Positions 1 through 11,259 are shown, numbered from the stretch's first letter. The stretch: DNA of 64,000 nucleotides from Scilla litardierei (GCA_030789695.1 CM061142.1:795883258-795947257), one strand, 5' to 3'. Translations and numbers: made by a program. Notes: generated from the letters alone by a model not told the origin.

Positions 1-470
1 CGTCTCCGCCGGGCCTCCTCTTTCAGATCACTGTCTGACTTAGGCATCAGAGGGGATTTGGCCGGAACCAAGGTCCGGCCCCCTGACGAGCGTTCTCGTC
101 TACGCAGGAGGACATCAGATCCACGGGCCGAGGCTTCCTCTCCGCCCCTCGCCGACCACGTAACCAGCTGGATGATCGAGGCTACCCCTCGTCGTCCGAC
201 CGCCGAGGCCGAGCACGTCCGACCGAGGCCGAGCGTCTCAACCCGGGCCGAGGCTTCCCCTCGCCCTACCGACGACCGAGGACCCCGATTCAGCCCAGCC
301 AACGCGCTCCGCGCTGTCTGCAACTCCGACTCGCGCCTCGTCTGCACCGACTCGACACACCCGAGGGACCCAAGCGGGCCCCTTGACCACGTTGACCGGG
401 TTGCCCACGGTCAACGCTTTTGTAGTGAGAAAACACTCTGAAACACTTGGAATTGGAAGTTTTAAGCTCA
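1..470 (+). mobile_element. Tat-type Ty3/gypsy LTR fragment (R/U5 end)
   Basis: The block from about 37 to 100 carries the hallmark CTTAGGCATC..GAGGGG, a hairpin (GGCCGGA at 60-66 pairing with TCCGGCC at 74-80), then CTGACGAG. The same layout occurs in the intact Tat LTRs at 39221-39275 and 50760-50815. The tail near 421-450 (AAAACACTCTGAAACACT) is shared with LTR remnants at 862-960 and 34520-34545. The 5' part lies outside the window and no second boundary or duplication is visible. The short open frames here look like chance. Confidence 0.7.
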
Positions 471-861
471 CACCTCCTATGAACTGTCCTTCATTACATT
501 ATGATATTGTTAAGAGACCAATTTTTCTAATTTCTGCAAGAAAGTTGGCAGCAGACTCACTCCCTTCACAACCATAGCCCAAGCGGCCGAAAATGCACAT
601 CCAGACTGTTGGCAAAACTCACATCCGTCAGTCAGGAAAGGTAGACGGTTAAGACATTACGTGCATGAGTTGCAAGCACAGTTGGAGACATTCATCAGGG
701 TATAATAAGCACAATTCGAAGGAAAATTACAGGTTGACTCTCCATGACTCAGTTAGATCTCCCTCCAAGCACCATATTGTGTTTTAGGACGGCCATGTAT
801 TCTCTCTGCAATAAGGAGAATTTTTTCTTTATCTTTTTATCATATATCAGCATCAAAATAA
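471..861. other. unassigned spacer
   Basis: No coding potential, repeat structure or RNA gene was recognised here. It ends in an AT-rich stretch. AAATAA at 856-861 precedes the next LTR. Confidence 0.5.
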
Positions 862-1860
862 TGAGTAGAGTACACCATATGAAGAAACAAACATGGTAAA
901 ATGTAAACAACGTAGGAGCCAAGGAAGCATATTGATGCTGTTTCGGGGTGTTTTTTCATCACTGATTGATAGGTTGAAGGTCAGGGGGTCGTCGCGGTCA
1001 CGTGGGACGCGTACGGCCTCCCGGGTCGATTGTCTGAGCGTTCGTTGGGGGCGGAAACGCGCAGATCCATGCGTCGATATGCAGAAGGGTAGCTTCGGCA
1101 GAACGACGACTTCCTGGGGCAATCGGTCGGTCGGGCCTGTGGCTTGAGAGCGTTCGGACCCGAGCGATGGAGCGCTGAAGGGCGCCTTCTGCTGGTTGGC
1201 GGCTCCTTGGATCTGCACAGACGAGAGAGCTTATCAGAGGGGTCGGACCTTGGTTTCGACCAAGTCCCCTCCGATGCCTAAGTCAGCACTTGTCTGAAGG
1301 ATGCTCGGTGGGATCGAGTATGGTTCACGGAGAGACCAATACACGAGTCCTCGGGCCGAGCAATGGATGAGAAATATAAGGTGTAAGAAAAGGTCTCGAG
1401 AGGTGGAGTACCTAAGATCTCCGTATTCAGGGTTCGATCCTTTGGCGTTTCGGCTTTTCGTCCTCTTATATGAGTTTGCATGTCAACGCCTTTATGGCGT
1501 CCTGCCTTCTCACACTTCGTGTTTGCCCGCTTTGATGGTCCCTTCAATGTTGATCAAGGCATGCGTGATCTGGGGAGCGGTTTCCTCGAAGGGCGGGAGG
1601 CCAATGGCGTATCGGGTGGCGATGCCGGGCCGCGATGCCTCGAGCCCGCTCATGGGCCTTTTGGGCTTGGGCCCTAGTTCAGCTTTCTTGGTCGTGGGAC
1701 TGGCCCGTCTTTCTTCAGCCCATTCGGGGGGTCGTATTAATTGCCCTAATCGCTCGAGCCATTCGGTTTTGGCGGTTCGGTCCGAAGGATGTGATACACT
1801 GGGATTTGACTGTCGCGTTAGTCGAGGCGACACATTGAATGAAAGCCATCATGGTGCTGG
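862..1860 (-). mobile_element. Tat-type LTR, minus orientation
   Basis: Read on the - strand it has a TATA-like CATATAAGAGG at about 1464-1474, then 180 bp further the hallmark TGACTTAGGCATCGGAGGGG (1268-1287) with its hairpin, then U5 containing AACACCCCGAAACAG, and it ends ...CTACTCA at 862. The TATA-to-hallmark spacing matches the other Tat LTRs in the window. The inner boundary near 1860 is uncertain because no clean TG start adjoins the purine run at 1874-1886. It lies on the 3' side of the antisense accessory ORF, where a 3' LTR is expected, but its sequence is not close to the LTR at 31401-32356. Confidence 0.6.
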
Positions 1861-1974
1861 ATGTTAAGGATCTTCCCCCCTTTCGGGTGTGGGACTCGGT
1901 AAGCAGCCTCTTCTGGGATGTTGACGCGTGTGTGCTCACGAACGGTCGGTGATGATGCAAGGGGTTTTTGGGGA

Positions 1975-2084
1975 GGGCCATATAAGAAGGGGTGGTTACC
2001 TTTTGAGTGAAGGTTCTGCCCCTCCAACGCTATTCTCGATTCTCTTGATTTCTCATTCACCGTCGATTTCTGCAGCGCTTTGCC
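1975..2084 (+). promoter_or_regulatory. TATA-like box and leader of the antisense accessory ORF
   Basis: TATAAGAA at 1981-1988 stands about 100 bp upstream of an ATG at 2085 and is followed by a pyrimidine-rich leader. It points along the + strand, opposite to the gag-pol of the host Tat element. The spacing fits a plant core promoter; transcription itself is inferred. Confidence 0.45.
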
Positions 2085-2233
2085 ATGTCTTCTTCGTCAT
2101 CCTCTTCCTCCGCCTCAGGGGCGAGCCAGTCAGTGGCCGCCGTCGGCGGTGCCGCGTGATTACTGGTGGGCTCCTCCACCGTGGCCGTCGCTCATCCTGG
2201 CGCAGGCTCCAGATCCATATGGCTGGGGGTGAC
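2085..2233 (+). pseudogene. Tat antisense accessory ORF, N-terminal piece
   Basis: The ATG at 2085 begins a Met-Ser-rich N-terminus (M, then a run of Ser, then ASGASQS), which stops at TGA 2157 in this frame. Such serine-rich starts are usual for the extra ORFs of Tat-lineage elements, which can lie antisense to gag-pol. The reading is cut at 2233 by insertion of an Athila-like element and resumes at 25626. Frameshifts show it is dead. Family assignment rests mainly on the downstream pieces. Confidence 0.45.
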
Positions 2234-2605
2234 TGATCGCTCCCGTATATACACCCGGAAAACAATTGTAGTTTTACCGCAAGTGCACGGTGTAGTGGTG
2301 ATCGGTCCATATTTTACACCTTTTTTCTGCATGTTTGCATGCCATTTTGATCGTCCATATCGCGTTTTTCACGATTATTCGACAATATTGCGATGCTTTT
2401 CACTATTTCTTGTTTTTGTCGTATTTCAGGAGATATGGAGCGATTTGGAGCGATTTTGAGATCAAGAGGATTTGCACCCACTTTGGAGTGTCGCCCACGG
2501 CTCATTTGCAGACTTATCGGCGATGGAGGATGAATGGAAGAAGAAGGAACTTCATAGGAGCGACGAGGAGGAGAAACGGAGAAGATTGGGCATTTACAGC
2601 ATGCC

Positions 2606-3233
2606 ACTCGGCCGAGTGAAGTACACACTCGGCCGAGCAATAAAGCCCACTCGGCCGACCAGAACGGATACGTGCACAATGTTTTTCAGCGTATACTCGG
2701 CCGAATGACAAAGTCCTACTCGGCCGAGTGAGGAAGCTCACTCGCCCGAGTACGTCAGGGAAATTTTCCAGAGAAGAGGCCGAATCTACTGCGATTCCCA
2801 GAGACCCATCGATGGCCTACTCGACCGAGTACACATTACCACTCGGCCGAATGATGAAAGCTACTCGGCCGAGCCACCCCCAGAGACAGACCCCTGAGGA
2901 CCTCGAAGTTACTGTTTTTCTACAGGGTCTGTCACTCGGCCGAGTAGAGAAGTCCACTCGACCGAGTGAAGAATCCCACTCGGCCGAGTGACGTCGATGA
3001 CACACACGCCCAGATTTTCAGAAAGCCTTCCACTATTTTGAAATCTTCTATCATTCCAGCAATCAAAGTATTTTTCTCATATTTTTTTATGGATAGTAGA
3101 CTTCATGACGGTTCCAACGCCGTCAATAACGCGCCAATCGGAGGTCGGATGAAATCTGGAGAATTTCTGCAAGTTGACGCTGCAGTGCTGGAATTTCCAC
3201 TCGGCCGAGTCAGATTGCCACTCGGCCCGAGTG
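2606..3233. repeat. array of 14 ACTCGGCCGAGT palindromes
   Basis: Fourteen exact or near copies of the 12-bp palindrome ACTCGGCCGAGT, in clusters with about 22-26 bp spacing inside a cluster, the last two at about 3198 and 3221. A TATA-like box follows about 95 bp after the last copy. Variants mostly change one half-site. Confidence 0.9.
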
Positions 3234-3696
3234 GAGGCGGGCCTAGATTTTAAGTTGCGGTTTGGGCTGTTTTTGGGCACGAATTTGAGGGGTTTTCTAG
3301 GGTTATTTGCTAGGGTTTTGGGGGGGCTATATAATGGGTTTGTAGCCGTCATTAGAGGGTTCCCATGATGTTTTCTTAGTGATTATTTTAGAGGTTTGGC
3401 CATGCCCTAGGCCCCCTTTTGGATCTAAAAAGCTTGTATTTGGATTGAAGATCTTCATCAAAGCTAAGTATTTTGTTCTTGTTATTTGAATCTTTGTTTT
3501 TCTATCTTTTTGTATGCAAGTAATGATTTTTATTAATTCTCATATCGTTATTGCTATGCTTGAGTAGATTAGTTGTTCTAAGGCATGTGGATGAACCTTA
3601 TGGATCTAATTTCAGATTTGTGATGAATGAATTTCTAAATTGCTAGAATTGCTAGGAGGTTAGATTGTGATCGATTTATTACAGATAGCTAGGGAT

Positions 3697-3999
3697 TTCC
3701 ATCGATTTGGGTTTGCAAGAGATTGGATTCTAATCGATGGGAAGGCCTAGATATTCGATTTAGGTTTATAATCGAGATTCTCTAGACTTGGTTTGCAAGA
3801 GATTGGACCAAAGCTAGGATTTTTATTATAAATCTATACCCATATTCGTTTGCAAGAGATTGGACGAATACGAACTATCACAACCTAGATCGTAACTCGA
3901 GTTTGCACGAGAGTGGGCTCGAGAGACGATTGAACGATGATGTCGATCCTAATGCTAGCGGCTTAGGCTAGGGTTTGCAAGAGATTGGGCCCTATCCTA
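3697..3999 (+). repeat. five hairpins with a constant loop and variable stems
   Basis: The sequence GTTTGCAAGAGATTGG (variant GTTTGCACGAGAGTGG) recurs at 3711, 3791, 3848, 3901 and 3973. Each copy is framed by a different inverted repeat: CCATCGATT/AATCGATGG (3699/3732), TTGGT/ACCAA (3788/3807), TATTCGT/ACGAATA (3843/3864), CTCGAG/CTCGAG (3896/3918) and TAGGG/CCCTA (3969/3990). The other Athila-like LTRs carry the same series on the - strand at about 4690-4985 and 24235-24530. Confidence 0.8.
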
Positions 4000-5419
4000 G
4001 GGTTGCTATAGACCGACAATAGCGCGAGAGCGTGAGCTTGGTTCTCTATTCAGTTACGACGAGTTCACCTCAACACAAGTCTAGTAATATTGAGATTCAC
4101 TATTTACAATGATGTATGACGATCCGTAGTGGAAATTTCCTAGCCCTAGACACTTTTATTATATTGTATTTGAAACGATATTTGACCGACTTCTTTATCA
4201 CCGACACCGACATCCACCACCATTTCCATTACATCATTCCATAACCACCTCCACCAATAATACATTCGTAGTCAAACCAACTTAGGATAGATTGGAACCA
4301 ACACCACCTCCTCGTGTTTGATACCCGCTCGCCACTTGACCGTGCGCTTGCGGTAAACTACAATCGTTCTCCGGGTGTATATCCGGGGCCGATCAAGTGG
4401 CGAGCAGGTATCGAACGCAGGGAGGACAATTGACAGTACTCTACCTTGATTACCTAGCTATAGGTGGTAGAATGGAATGGTTTGAATAATAATTGTGTCA
4501 CAGTCGTTTGAATAACAAATAGAATTCAATATAATGAGAGCGTTTAGGGATAAGAAATCACACTACGGATCGTCACTTATCCTTGTGGATCATGAATCTC
4601 AATGTTGCAAGGCTTGAATTAAGGTGAACTAGTCGCAACTGAATGTAGAACCAAGCTCACGCTCTCGCGCTATTGCCGGTCTATAGCAACCTAGATTAGG
4701 ACCCACTCTCGTGCAAACCCTAACCTAAGCCACTAGCATGAAGATCGACATCATCGTCCAATCGCACCTCGACCCTACTCTCGTGCAAACTCGAGCTACG
4801 ATCTAGGTTATGATAGTTCGTATTCGTCCAATCTCTTGCAAACGAATACTAGTATAGATTTATAATAAAAATCCTAACTTTGGTTTAATCTCTTGCAAAC
4901 CAAGTCTAGAGAATCTCGATTATAAACCTAAATCGAATATCTAGGCCCTTTCCATCAATTGGAATTCAATCTCTTGCAAACCCCAAAAATTCCTAGCTAT
5001 TCGTAATAAATCATTCACAACCTAACTTTTTATCAATCCTAGCAACAATTCAATTTATTCATCACAATACAAAGATCGAATCCATAGGGTTCATCCTCAT
5101 GCCCTAGAACGACGAAACTACTCACAATTCATCATATAAATCTCAGAAATAACAAATAAGAGCATAACACAATTCATTGTTAAGAGAGAACAATTCATAA
5201 AAACAAGAATTTTAGACAAAAAGAACAAACCAAATTGCGCGTCTTTGATCTCCAGCTGAGAATTACAATAGGAATATCCGTCAAAATTAAGTTCAAGTCT
5301 CTCCTAAAACTAGGAATAAAACTTGGTTTAAATACAAGTCAAATTCGTCCAGAAATTCCTGACAGAATTGCCCCTGGCGCAGCCAAAAACCCTAATTCGC
5401 GTAGCAGTCAGGCTGCGCC

Positions 5420-5769
5420 ACTCGGTCGAGTGACTCATGTCACTCGGCCGAGTGACAAACCCAATAAAAAACAGCGAATCGGGAATTTTTGGGGGTCTGT
5501 CACCCTGTCACACTCGGGCGAGTGGGCTTCTTCACTCGGCCGAGTGAGCTTTCTTGCTCGGCCGAGTGGGTCTTCTCCAAATTCTAGTAAGTCGGATGAT
5601 TTTTGGGAGAAAATCCCTGTCAGACTCAGGCGAGTAGATCTTCTTACTCGGCTGAGTGAAATTTCTTGCTCGGCCAAGTGCACTTTGAATCCAAGCAATG
5701 TCGTATCCGTTTTACTCGGTCGAGCGCAGTCCTTCACTCGGCTGAGTGAACTCTCTGTTCGGCCGAGTG
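5420..5769. repeat. array of about 11 ACTCGGCCGAGT-type palindromes
   Basis: Eleven exact or variant copies (for example CACTCGGGCGAGTG and TACTCGGCTGAGTG), spaced mostly 20-35 bp, inside the 3' LTR. On the - strand the nearest copy lies about 85 bp upstream of the TATA-like TATTTAAA at 5334-5327. Confidence 0.85.
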
Positions 5770-6133
5770 AGCTGATTCTGTGGTCTTTTCTTCTCCTCCT
5801 CGCTTCCTCGTCGATTCTATCGCACTTCTTCCTCTTCCACTCATCCTCTATGGCTGCTAGCTCCTCAATAAAGCCGTGGGTGATGCTCCGGTGCGCATGA
5901 AAGTCTCTCGATCTCATTTTTGCTCCAGATCGCTCCATATTTCATGAAATTCGACAAAAACAAGAAATAGTGAAAAGCAACGCGATATCGTCGAATAATC
6001 ATGAAAAATGCAATATAGGCGATCGAAATGACATGAAAACATGCAGAAAAAAGGTGTAAAATAAGGAGCGATCAAAATCTCTCAATATTACCTCTTACCC
6101 GTCTTCGAGGAAGATGAGTAAAAAGGCAAACCC

Positions 6134-8282
6134 CTGTGAGGGACCCTGCGGGGCTACACACACACACACTAGAGTGGGGGGTGAATAGTGTAATAGCAAG
6201 CAAAGTGCTTAATTAAAAGTTACTAAAATTAAAGCACAATAAGCAGCAGAAAATAAACAGAGTGCTCAACAATAACAAACGCAAACACAAGGATTTTACC
6301 CTAGTTCCCCAAAACTTGGGTACGTCCAGCCACACCAATATTCACTATAATCCCACAAAGAGAAGTGAATACAAATCCCACAAAGGGATACACTCCCACA
6401 AAGAGAAAGACCTCACAAAGAGGATTTTGCCCTACATAAGGACCGAACCATCCCTACACAGGGGTCAAACTCCCACCTAGAGAATTACTAACTCCCAGTC
6501 AGAGAATTATGGTTAGCCCTACACTAGGACACCAAACTCCCACAAAGAGATTTACTCCCACAAAGAGAGTATCTAATTCCCACAAAGAGAATTAGGGTTT
6601 TGAACATAAAACAAAACGAAACAACACTTATCTATGCCTTGATATGATCTTACCAAGGCGATGAAGAAGGCATGCAAGTGAAACTCAAGTGCTTGAGATA
6701 AGGCTTTGATTGCACTTGATGATCTTTCTCTCTTCTAGGAATGAATCCTAACACTTCTCACTTGAGTGTATGAAATGAAGAGAAGAAAGATGTTCTCCAA
6801 GAAGAGGAATGAGATTGAAATCCCTTGGAGAAATTCCCTAGAGCTTAGATGCTATAGCATAAGAATGAAGCTCTAATTAGGGAATGGGAGAGGAGTGGCT
6901 TAGAGAAGAGATTAAATGATCTTCTATGATTTCCTAATCCTTTCAAGAGTTCTAAATGAACTAAGCCAATCCCTATATAAAGGAAGCCAAGAAGAGCCTA
7001 TAAACACATCCAAAAACCCAAAGGGAAGAAATCTGCAACGGCTAGATTTTGGTAGTTTATGGCAAGAACAGTCGACTGATGATCATTAGACAGTCGACTG
7101 ATCAACGGCTAGAAAATATCCCAACGGCTTATAATCTGAGCCCGGACAGTCGCTGTAGAAGACTACACAGGCGACTGAAAAGCAGACAGTCGACTGTATA
7201 TCCTTCATCAGGCGACTGCAACAGGGATGGACAAGAAATAGAGAGCTGCACTCTTTCTCCAGACAAGCATACAGGCGACTGATGTCAATAATACAGTCGA
7301 CTGTCTTATAGTCAGGCGACTGTAATACCTTCATCAGTCGACTGATGTATAAGATGGAGAAAAGACAGAGAGAGATGCATATTTCGCACTTACGCCTTTC
7401 AGACGACTGAAGGCCATTTCACAGGCGACTGTAAATATACAGGCGACTGTAAAAACAGCAACAGGTGACTATCTTGCAACATGGAAAAAAGCCCAGAAAA
7501 TGCAAGAAGCGCACAGACGACTGTCGACCAATTCACAAGCGACTGTAAGAGTACATGCGACTGTAAATTAAACATCAGTCGGTTGATGCGAAAAGCTCAA
7601 GATGAGTCAATATAAAATTTAACTTGAGCTGTGCATCACATTCGACTGTAGAAGGCTCGACAGGCGACTGGAAATCACCCAGTCGACTGTAAAACCTTCA
7701 GCAGGCGACTGCAGGAGAGCCAGAGACTTCAAATGAGTCTTTGGGCTAGATGAACCTATTGGGTTGGATTCTATGATAATCCTAAGGCTCACTAAGATGG
7801 TTAAAAGCATATGCATGAGAGTACGACCATCTATCAAGGCATTAGAATAATCCTAGACTCAAAAAGAGAAATGCAAGTAAATGAAATTACATGGATTACA
7901 AATTGCATCTCCTACAGTCTAAGTCTTCAAGCTCACTATACCTTGATGCTCTCCGTCATCTCCAAGCTTTGGCACACCTTGATGAGCTTCCCTTCATCAA
8001 GCTCCAAGCTTTGACAATGCTTCTCTAGATGTCCATCCATCATCATGCTCCAAGCTTTGGCTTCATTAGATGATCTTCATGACTTCATCCAAGCTTGAGT
8101 ACACCATCACTCTTGGAGGTCTTAAAGATATCCCTTGTAATATCCTCCAAGCCTTATGCTTTGTCTCATCAACATATAATCATTACGATAAACTGAGACT
8201 AAAACATAAGATTGATTAGCACACTAACATAATGTATTGATCATCATCTTAACAACGTTAGTCTTGAACTCAAGAACTAACA
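6134..8282 (-). mobile_element. SIRE-like Ty1/copia solo LTR
   Basis: On the - strand it starts TGTTAGTTCTTGAG at 8282 and ends with the CACTATTCACCCCCC..TCTAGTG block typical of SIRE/Maximus LTR ends, then CTCACAG at 6134. AACCC flanks it at 6129-6133 and 8283-8287. TATA-like TTTATATAG (- strand) is at about 6981-6973. No gag or pol is present. The terminal G after CA is unusual and the exact end could be one base off. Confidence 0.7.
7069..7711. repeat. array of about 22 CAGTCGACTG/CAGGCGACTG palindromes
   Basis: About 22 copies of the decamer CAGTCGACTG or one-base variants (CAGGCGACTG most often), spaced 15-60 bp and often grouped in threes. It lies about 90 bp upstream of the TATA-like box of this LTR (read on the - strand). 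Confidence 0.9.
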
Positions 8283-9425
8283 AACCCGACGGGTAAAAAT
8301 AAGAAAAAGGAAAAAAGGAAAAAGGAAATAGAAAAGAAAGCGAAGAGAGAGGTGCTAGATCATTTTCTCAGGACGTGGAGCTGCTTACTCAAAAAGCATA
8401 CGACGAATAAAAACATGCCAAAGATTTTTATCTCAATATCATGATCATATATATATACATTAGATATAGGAACCCAAGGATATCAAACCAATATGAAACA
8501 TGAAATCATTCTAAAATCAGCATCATCTGAAGCATCTAAAATAATATACATAATCATAGATCGCACACTTTTCAATTGATCGCTTTCTATTTGGAGTATA
8601 AGAAGTATCACACAATATGGAGCAATAAGAATAGAAAGTAATGGTTTTTATGAAATGCATGCCAAATTTCAACTCATGGACTTCGTAGTACTCCTAGTAA
8701 TCTTCCTGAGTATAGAAAATTACCTAGCTTAGGTCTTCATGCACAGACAAGTAGTCACACTCTCACACATCATTGGATCCTCTCCCCCAAGCTTATCTAT
8801 AAGCGTGGTGGCGTCAAATAGAACAATATAACTTTTTCCCATTTTTTGAAGCTCCCAGAAAAAATAAAAATAAAAGAGGGAAGAAAGGAAAGAAAGAAGG
8901 AAAGAAGTGGGATCGTGTATATACAGATGAACTTCTTTTTGTTTTCTTTGTCTCCCTCTTCTTTTTTTTCTTTTTTTCTCTTTTTTTCTTTTTGTTTTTT
9001 TGCAATCAATATATACAATAAGGATCCCAAATCAAAAGATAGAAAGATATGCATGTATTTTTTCTTTTTGATTTTGGGGCGTTGGAGCATGGATTTTATA
9101 GCAAGGGGAAGATGCCAATATAAGATTCGCTAAAGGGAGGTTCACCAATGATTTTAAGTATAAAAATGATGTTCAAGATATGTGGAGAAAGAAAAATATG
9201 CAACGCTCAGTTCACTCTTTAGAATGTGCACGACAACCTTCAGCAGAGTAATGTAATCTTCTCAGTTTGATTTCAGAAAGTAAACTAATCCCATCATATC
9301 AAATTGGCATACATTCAATCAACCTGAAAGTCAAGCGTACAATTTTCATGCAATAATAAGTGATAGCAGACAACGAAGCAGTACTCCAAATATAGGTAAT
9401 CAATACGTGAAGCTTGGTGTGTTTT
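8283..9425. other. 3' internal non-coding part of the Athila-like element
   Basis: No gene is supported here. 8290-8345 is purine-rich and 8930-9000 is a long pyrimidine tract of T runs. On the - strand an AAGCTTGGGGGAGAGG motif occurs at about 8780-8795; similar motifs at about 10250 and 11403 mark transitions between internal modules. Open frames here consist of low-complexity Lys/Glu or Phe/Ser and were not accepted. Confidence 0.5.
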
Positions 9426-10113
9426 CTATGAAAAGTATACAATATAAATCATCAGGCGCTGAGCAATGCGGAGGCATATGTGGACTATAGAGGAGGCCTT
9501 GGCCCGGCTAGGGTCAAAGGCTAAAGGTGATCCCGTGATAAGTATCCAGAAGGCGTGAGTATCAAAAGACGGCGGGGGGATGTGCATGGGTCCATAAGCG
9601 CGAGATGTGTCTGGAACAGGGGGGGCCACTAAAAATAGGAACGAGCATGTCGAGGGTGATCTCGCACTCACGATCCATCAATCAAAATGAGCAACCCCCA
9701 GGAGTCCTACAGATGGAACTAAGGACCTCTAGTGTCGGACGGATGTAAGTGTCCACCGACACCGACAAAAAGTCACGCCACCCCACGTTGTCATACAACT
9801 GGAGTATGCACTCAATTACCCCTAGGCACTCAAAGTCTGCAATGTGCACAAACCTAGAGGGGACAATCGAACGATGGGAGATCCGCTCAAATCGGACGCG
9901 CTATGCGTCGTCTCAAAAAGTGATCCCCATCGTGTCGAAAGCGGGGGCGGGCTGTGCCGGAGGTGGTGGAATGGGTGCGGTATGAGGCGGAAGTGTGGGT
10001 GGTGGCAGGCTAGGTTGCAGGGAGTCCGCCCTAGCGGAAGAGGGGCCAGGATCGCTGGTCATCTTTCGCTTGGAAGCAGGCACCCGCGAGCGCGACCTAG
10101 TGCGTGGTGGCAT
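9426..10113 (-). pseudogene. ATHILA ORF-type protein remnant
   Basis: The ATG at 10113 opens MPPRTRSRSR, a start common in Athila ORF proteins, followed by a Pro/Ser-rich tail to residue 66. After an in-frame stop the frame continues with RFERISHRSIVPSRFVHIAD, a leucine-rich stretch, then DNVGWRDFLSV and TYIRPTLEVLSS, matching the ATHILA ORF-1 domain pattern (GITF..R(Y/F)E, VP(T/S)RFVH, VGW..F, TYE..LEFLSS). At least three in-frame stops break it. The family's molecular role is unknown. It is placed 3' of the protease module, where an envelope-like ORF would sit. Confidence 0.7.
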
Positions 10114-10636
10114 GTGAGCCGTGAAACATGCCTACTAACGTGAAGTGCTATATAAAAGGAGCGAATGTACCCGAGCACGACGTGAATGCTGGCGATGGAA
10201 GTGAGCGGAGAAACGCCTCCTCCGAGAAGCTCCAAATTTGCCTCTGATTCTCCCCCAAGCTAGACTGAAACACAAATTATCAAATTATCAATGAATATCA
10301 ATTAATTTGGGTAAAATCAAGAGTAATAGATATATATAAAGTTTGATTTCGATTTGGGGCTGAGTGGGGCTTACGAAACGGAGAATGGAGAGAAAGGGGA
10401 GAATTTGGACGAAATGGGGGATGATCAGCGGCTAAGGGGGCGGCGCCGGCGGCGGTCGGAGGGCAGGGACGGCGGTGCGGGGTCGCCGACTCGGACATGG
10501 GGTCCGTGCTACTCGGGCGAAGGGAGAGTGCGGTTCGGGCGATTGGGGAGAAGCTCGGGCAACAGCGAAACGATTTGGAAATTTTTGGGAATTTGGGGAT
10601 TTGAGCCACGGGTTTTTCGAATTTATAGGATAAGTC
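10114..10636 (-). promoter_or_regulatory. internal TATA box and leader of the ATHILA ORF
   Basis: On the - strand CCTATAAATTC (10630-10620) follows directly after the palindrome array and precedes about 500 bp of GC-rich leader and then the MPPR start at 10113. The leader contains a TTTCAG plus AAGCTAG/CTTGGGGGAG junction near 10262-10248, which could be a 3' splice site. This reads as an internal promoter with the same upstream module as the LTR. Confidence 0.5.
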
Positions 10637-10934
10637 ACTCGGCCGAGTGACGCGTCCACTCGGCCAAGTGGCATAGTTTAAAATTTTCGAAATTTTTTTC
10701 GTAAAAAGTACCGACTCGGGCGAGTATCACTTCCCATTCGGGCGAGTAGACAAAGGTCACTCGGCCGAGTGGGAAGGCCACTCAGAGCTTTTCAAGTGCT
10801 GAAAGTGTCTGATTCACTCGATCGAGTGACAAATTCACTCGGTCGAGTGGCATATAAATGACAGAGAGTGATTTTTAGAATCTTCCCTGATCAGTTCCCT
10901 ACTTGGCCGAGTAGGGTCTTCACTCGGCCGAATG
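10637..10934. repeat. internal array of about 9 ACTCGGCCGAGT palindromes
   Basis: Nine copies or variants (for example CACTCGATCGAGTG, CACTCGGTCGAGTG and TACTTGGCCGAGTA) lie outside any LTR. On the - strand the sequence ahead of it (11060-10940: GAGGA..GAG-rich, then GTGGAGC) parallels the sequence ahead of the array in the LTRs, so the block looks like a duplicated LTR U3 promoter module. Confidence 0.85.
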
Positions 10935-11259
10935 ACAAAGTTACTCACAGCTCCAACTCTCTGTTTTTGCTCCACTTTCTGATTTTCTTCTCCTCGTCAG
11001 TTTCTTCCTTCTCTAGATGCCTGAGCACATCCCTGTAGCACTCTCCTTTGTCATGGTCGTCCTCCATTTAAATGGTTCCTTATTCTCCATCTCCTGCAGT
11101 GAAAAATATTGCCCGTTGTCAGGATTTTCTTCGACAATTGACTCTAAACACTAACAAAGATCTAAAACAAAAATAAAAGGAAAAATCCAACTAAAAATAA
11201 GATAGAACCATCGGGTTGCCTTCCGACAAGCGCTCGTTTAAGTTCTTGAGTTCGACCCC
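10935..11259 (-). other. post-protease spacer with an end-of-pol motif
   Basis: On the - strand the protease ORF ends at 11260 and is followed at once by AAACGAGCGCTTGTCGGAAG (around 11238-11219) and GGCAACCCGATGG, a motif that in Athila and related elements normally follows the integrase stop codon. RT, RNase H and integrase are therefore deleted between protease and this motif. No gene is seen. Confidence 0.55.

Larger units (their letters stand above)
2299..4395 (+). mobile_element. solo LTR of a related Athila-like family
   Basis: It begins TGATCGGTCC, ends CCGATCA, is 2097 bp long and is flanked by AGTGG at 2294-2298 and 4396-4400. It is homologous to the host LTR but in opposite orientation, so 2299-6074 holds a long inverted repeat centred near 4395. 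It carries a 14-copy palindrome array (2606-3233), a TATA-like CTATATAATGG at about 3328 and the constant-loop hairpin series (3697-3999). No internal domain is left, as expected after LTR-LTR recombination. Confidence 0.8.
2234..6074 (-). repeat. 3' LTR of the Athila-like element (interrupted)
   Basis: Bases 2234-2298 and 4396-6074 together give an LTR of about 1.74 kb matching the 23875-25620 LTR. It starts (on the - strand) TGATCGCTCC at 6074 and ends ..GGGAGCGATCA at 2234. A solo LTR sits inside, flanked by AGTGG repeats. TATA-like TATTTAAA (- strand) lies at 5327-5334, just below the palindrome array. Confidence 0.8.

Noticed and set aside
7069..7711. Regularly spaced direct repeats that resemble a CRISPR array
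   Set aside because: Repeats are 10-bp palindromes with irregular 5-50 bp spacing inside a plant LTR; no cas genes and a eukaryotic context.
8797..9133. Lys/Glu-rich and Phe/Ser-rich frames
   Set aside because: Translation of purine/pyrimidine tracts in non-coding sequence of the Athila-like element.
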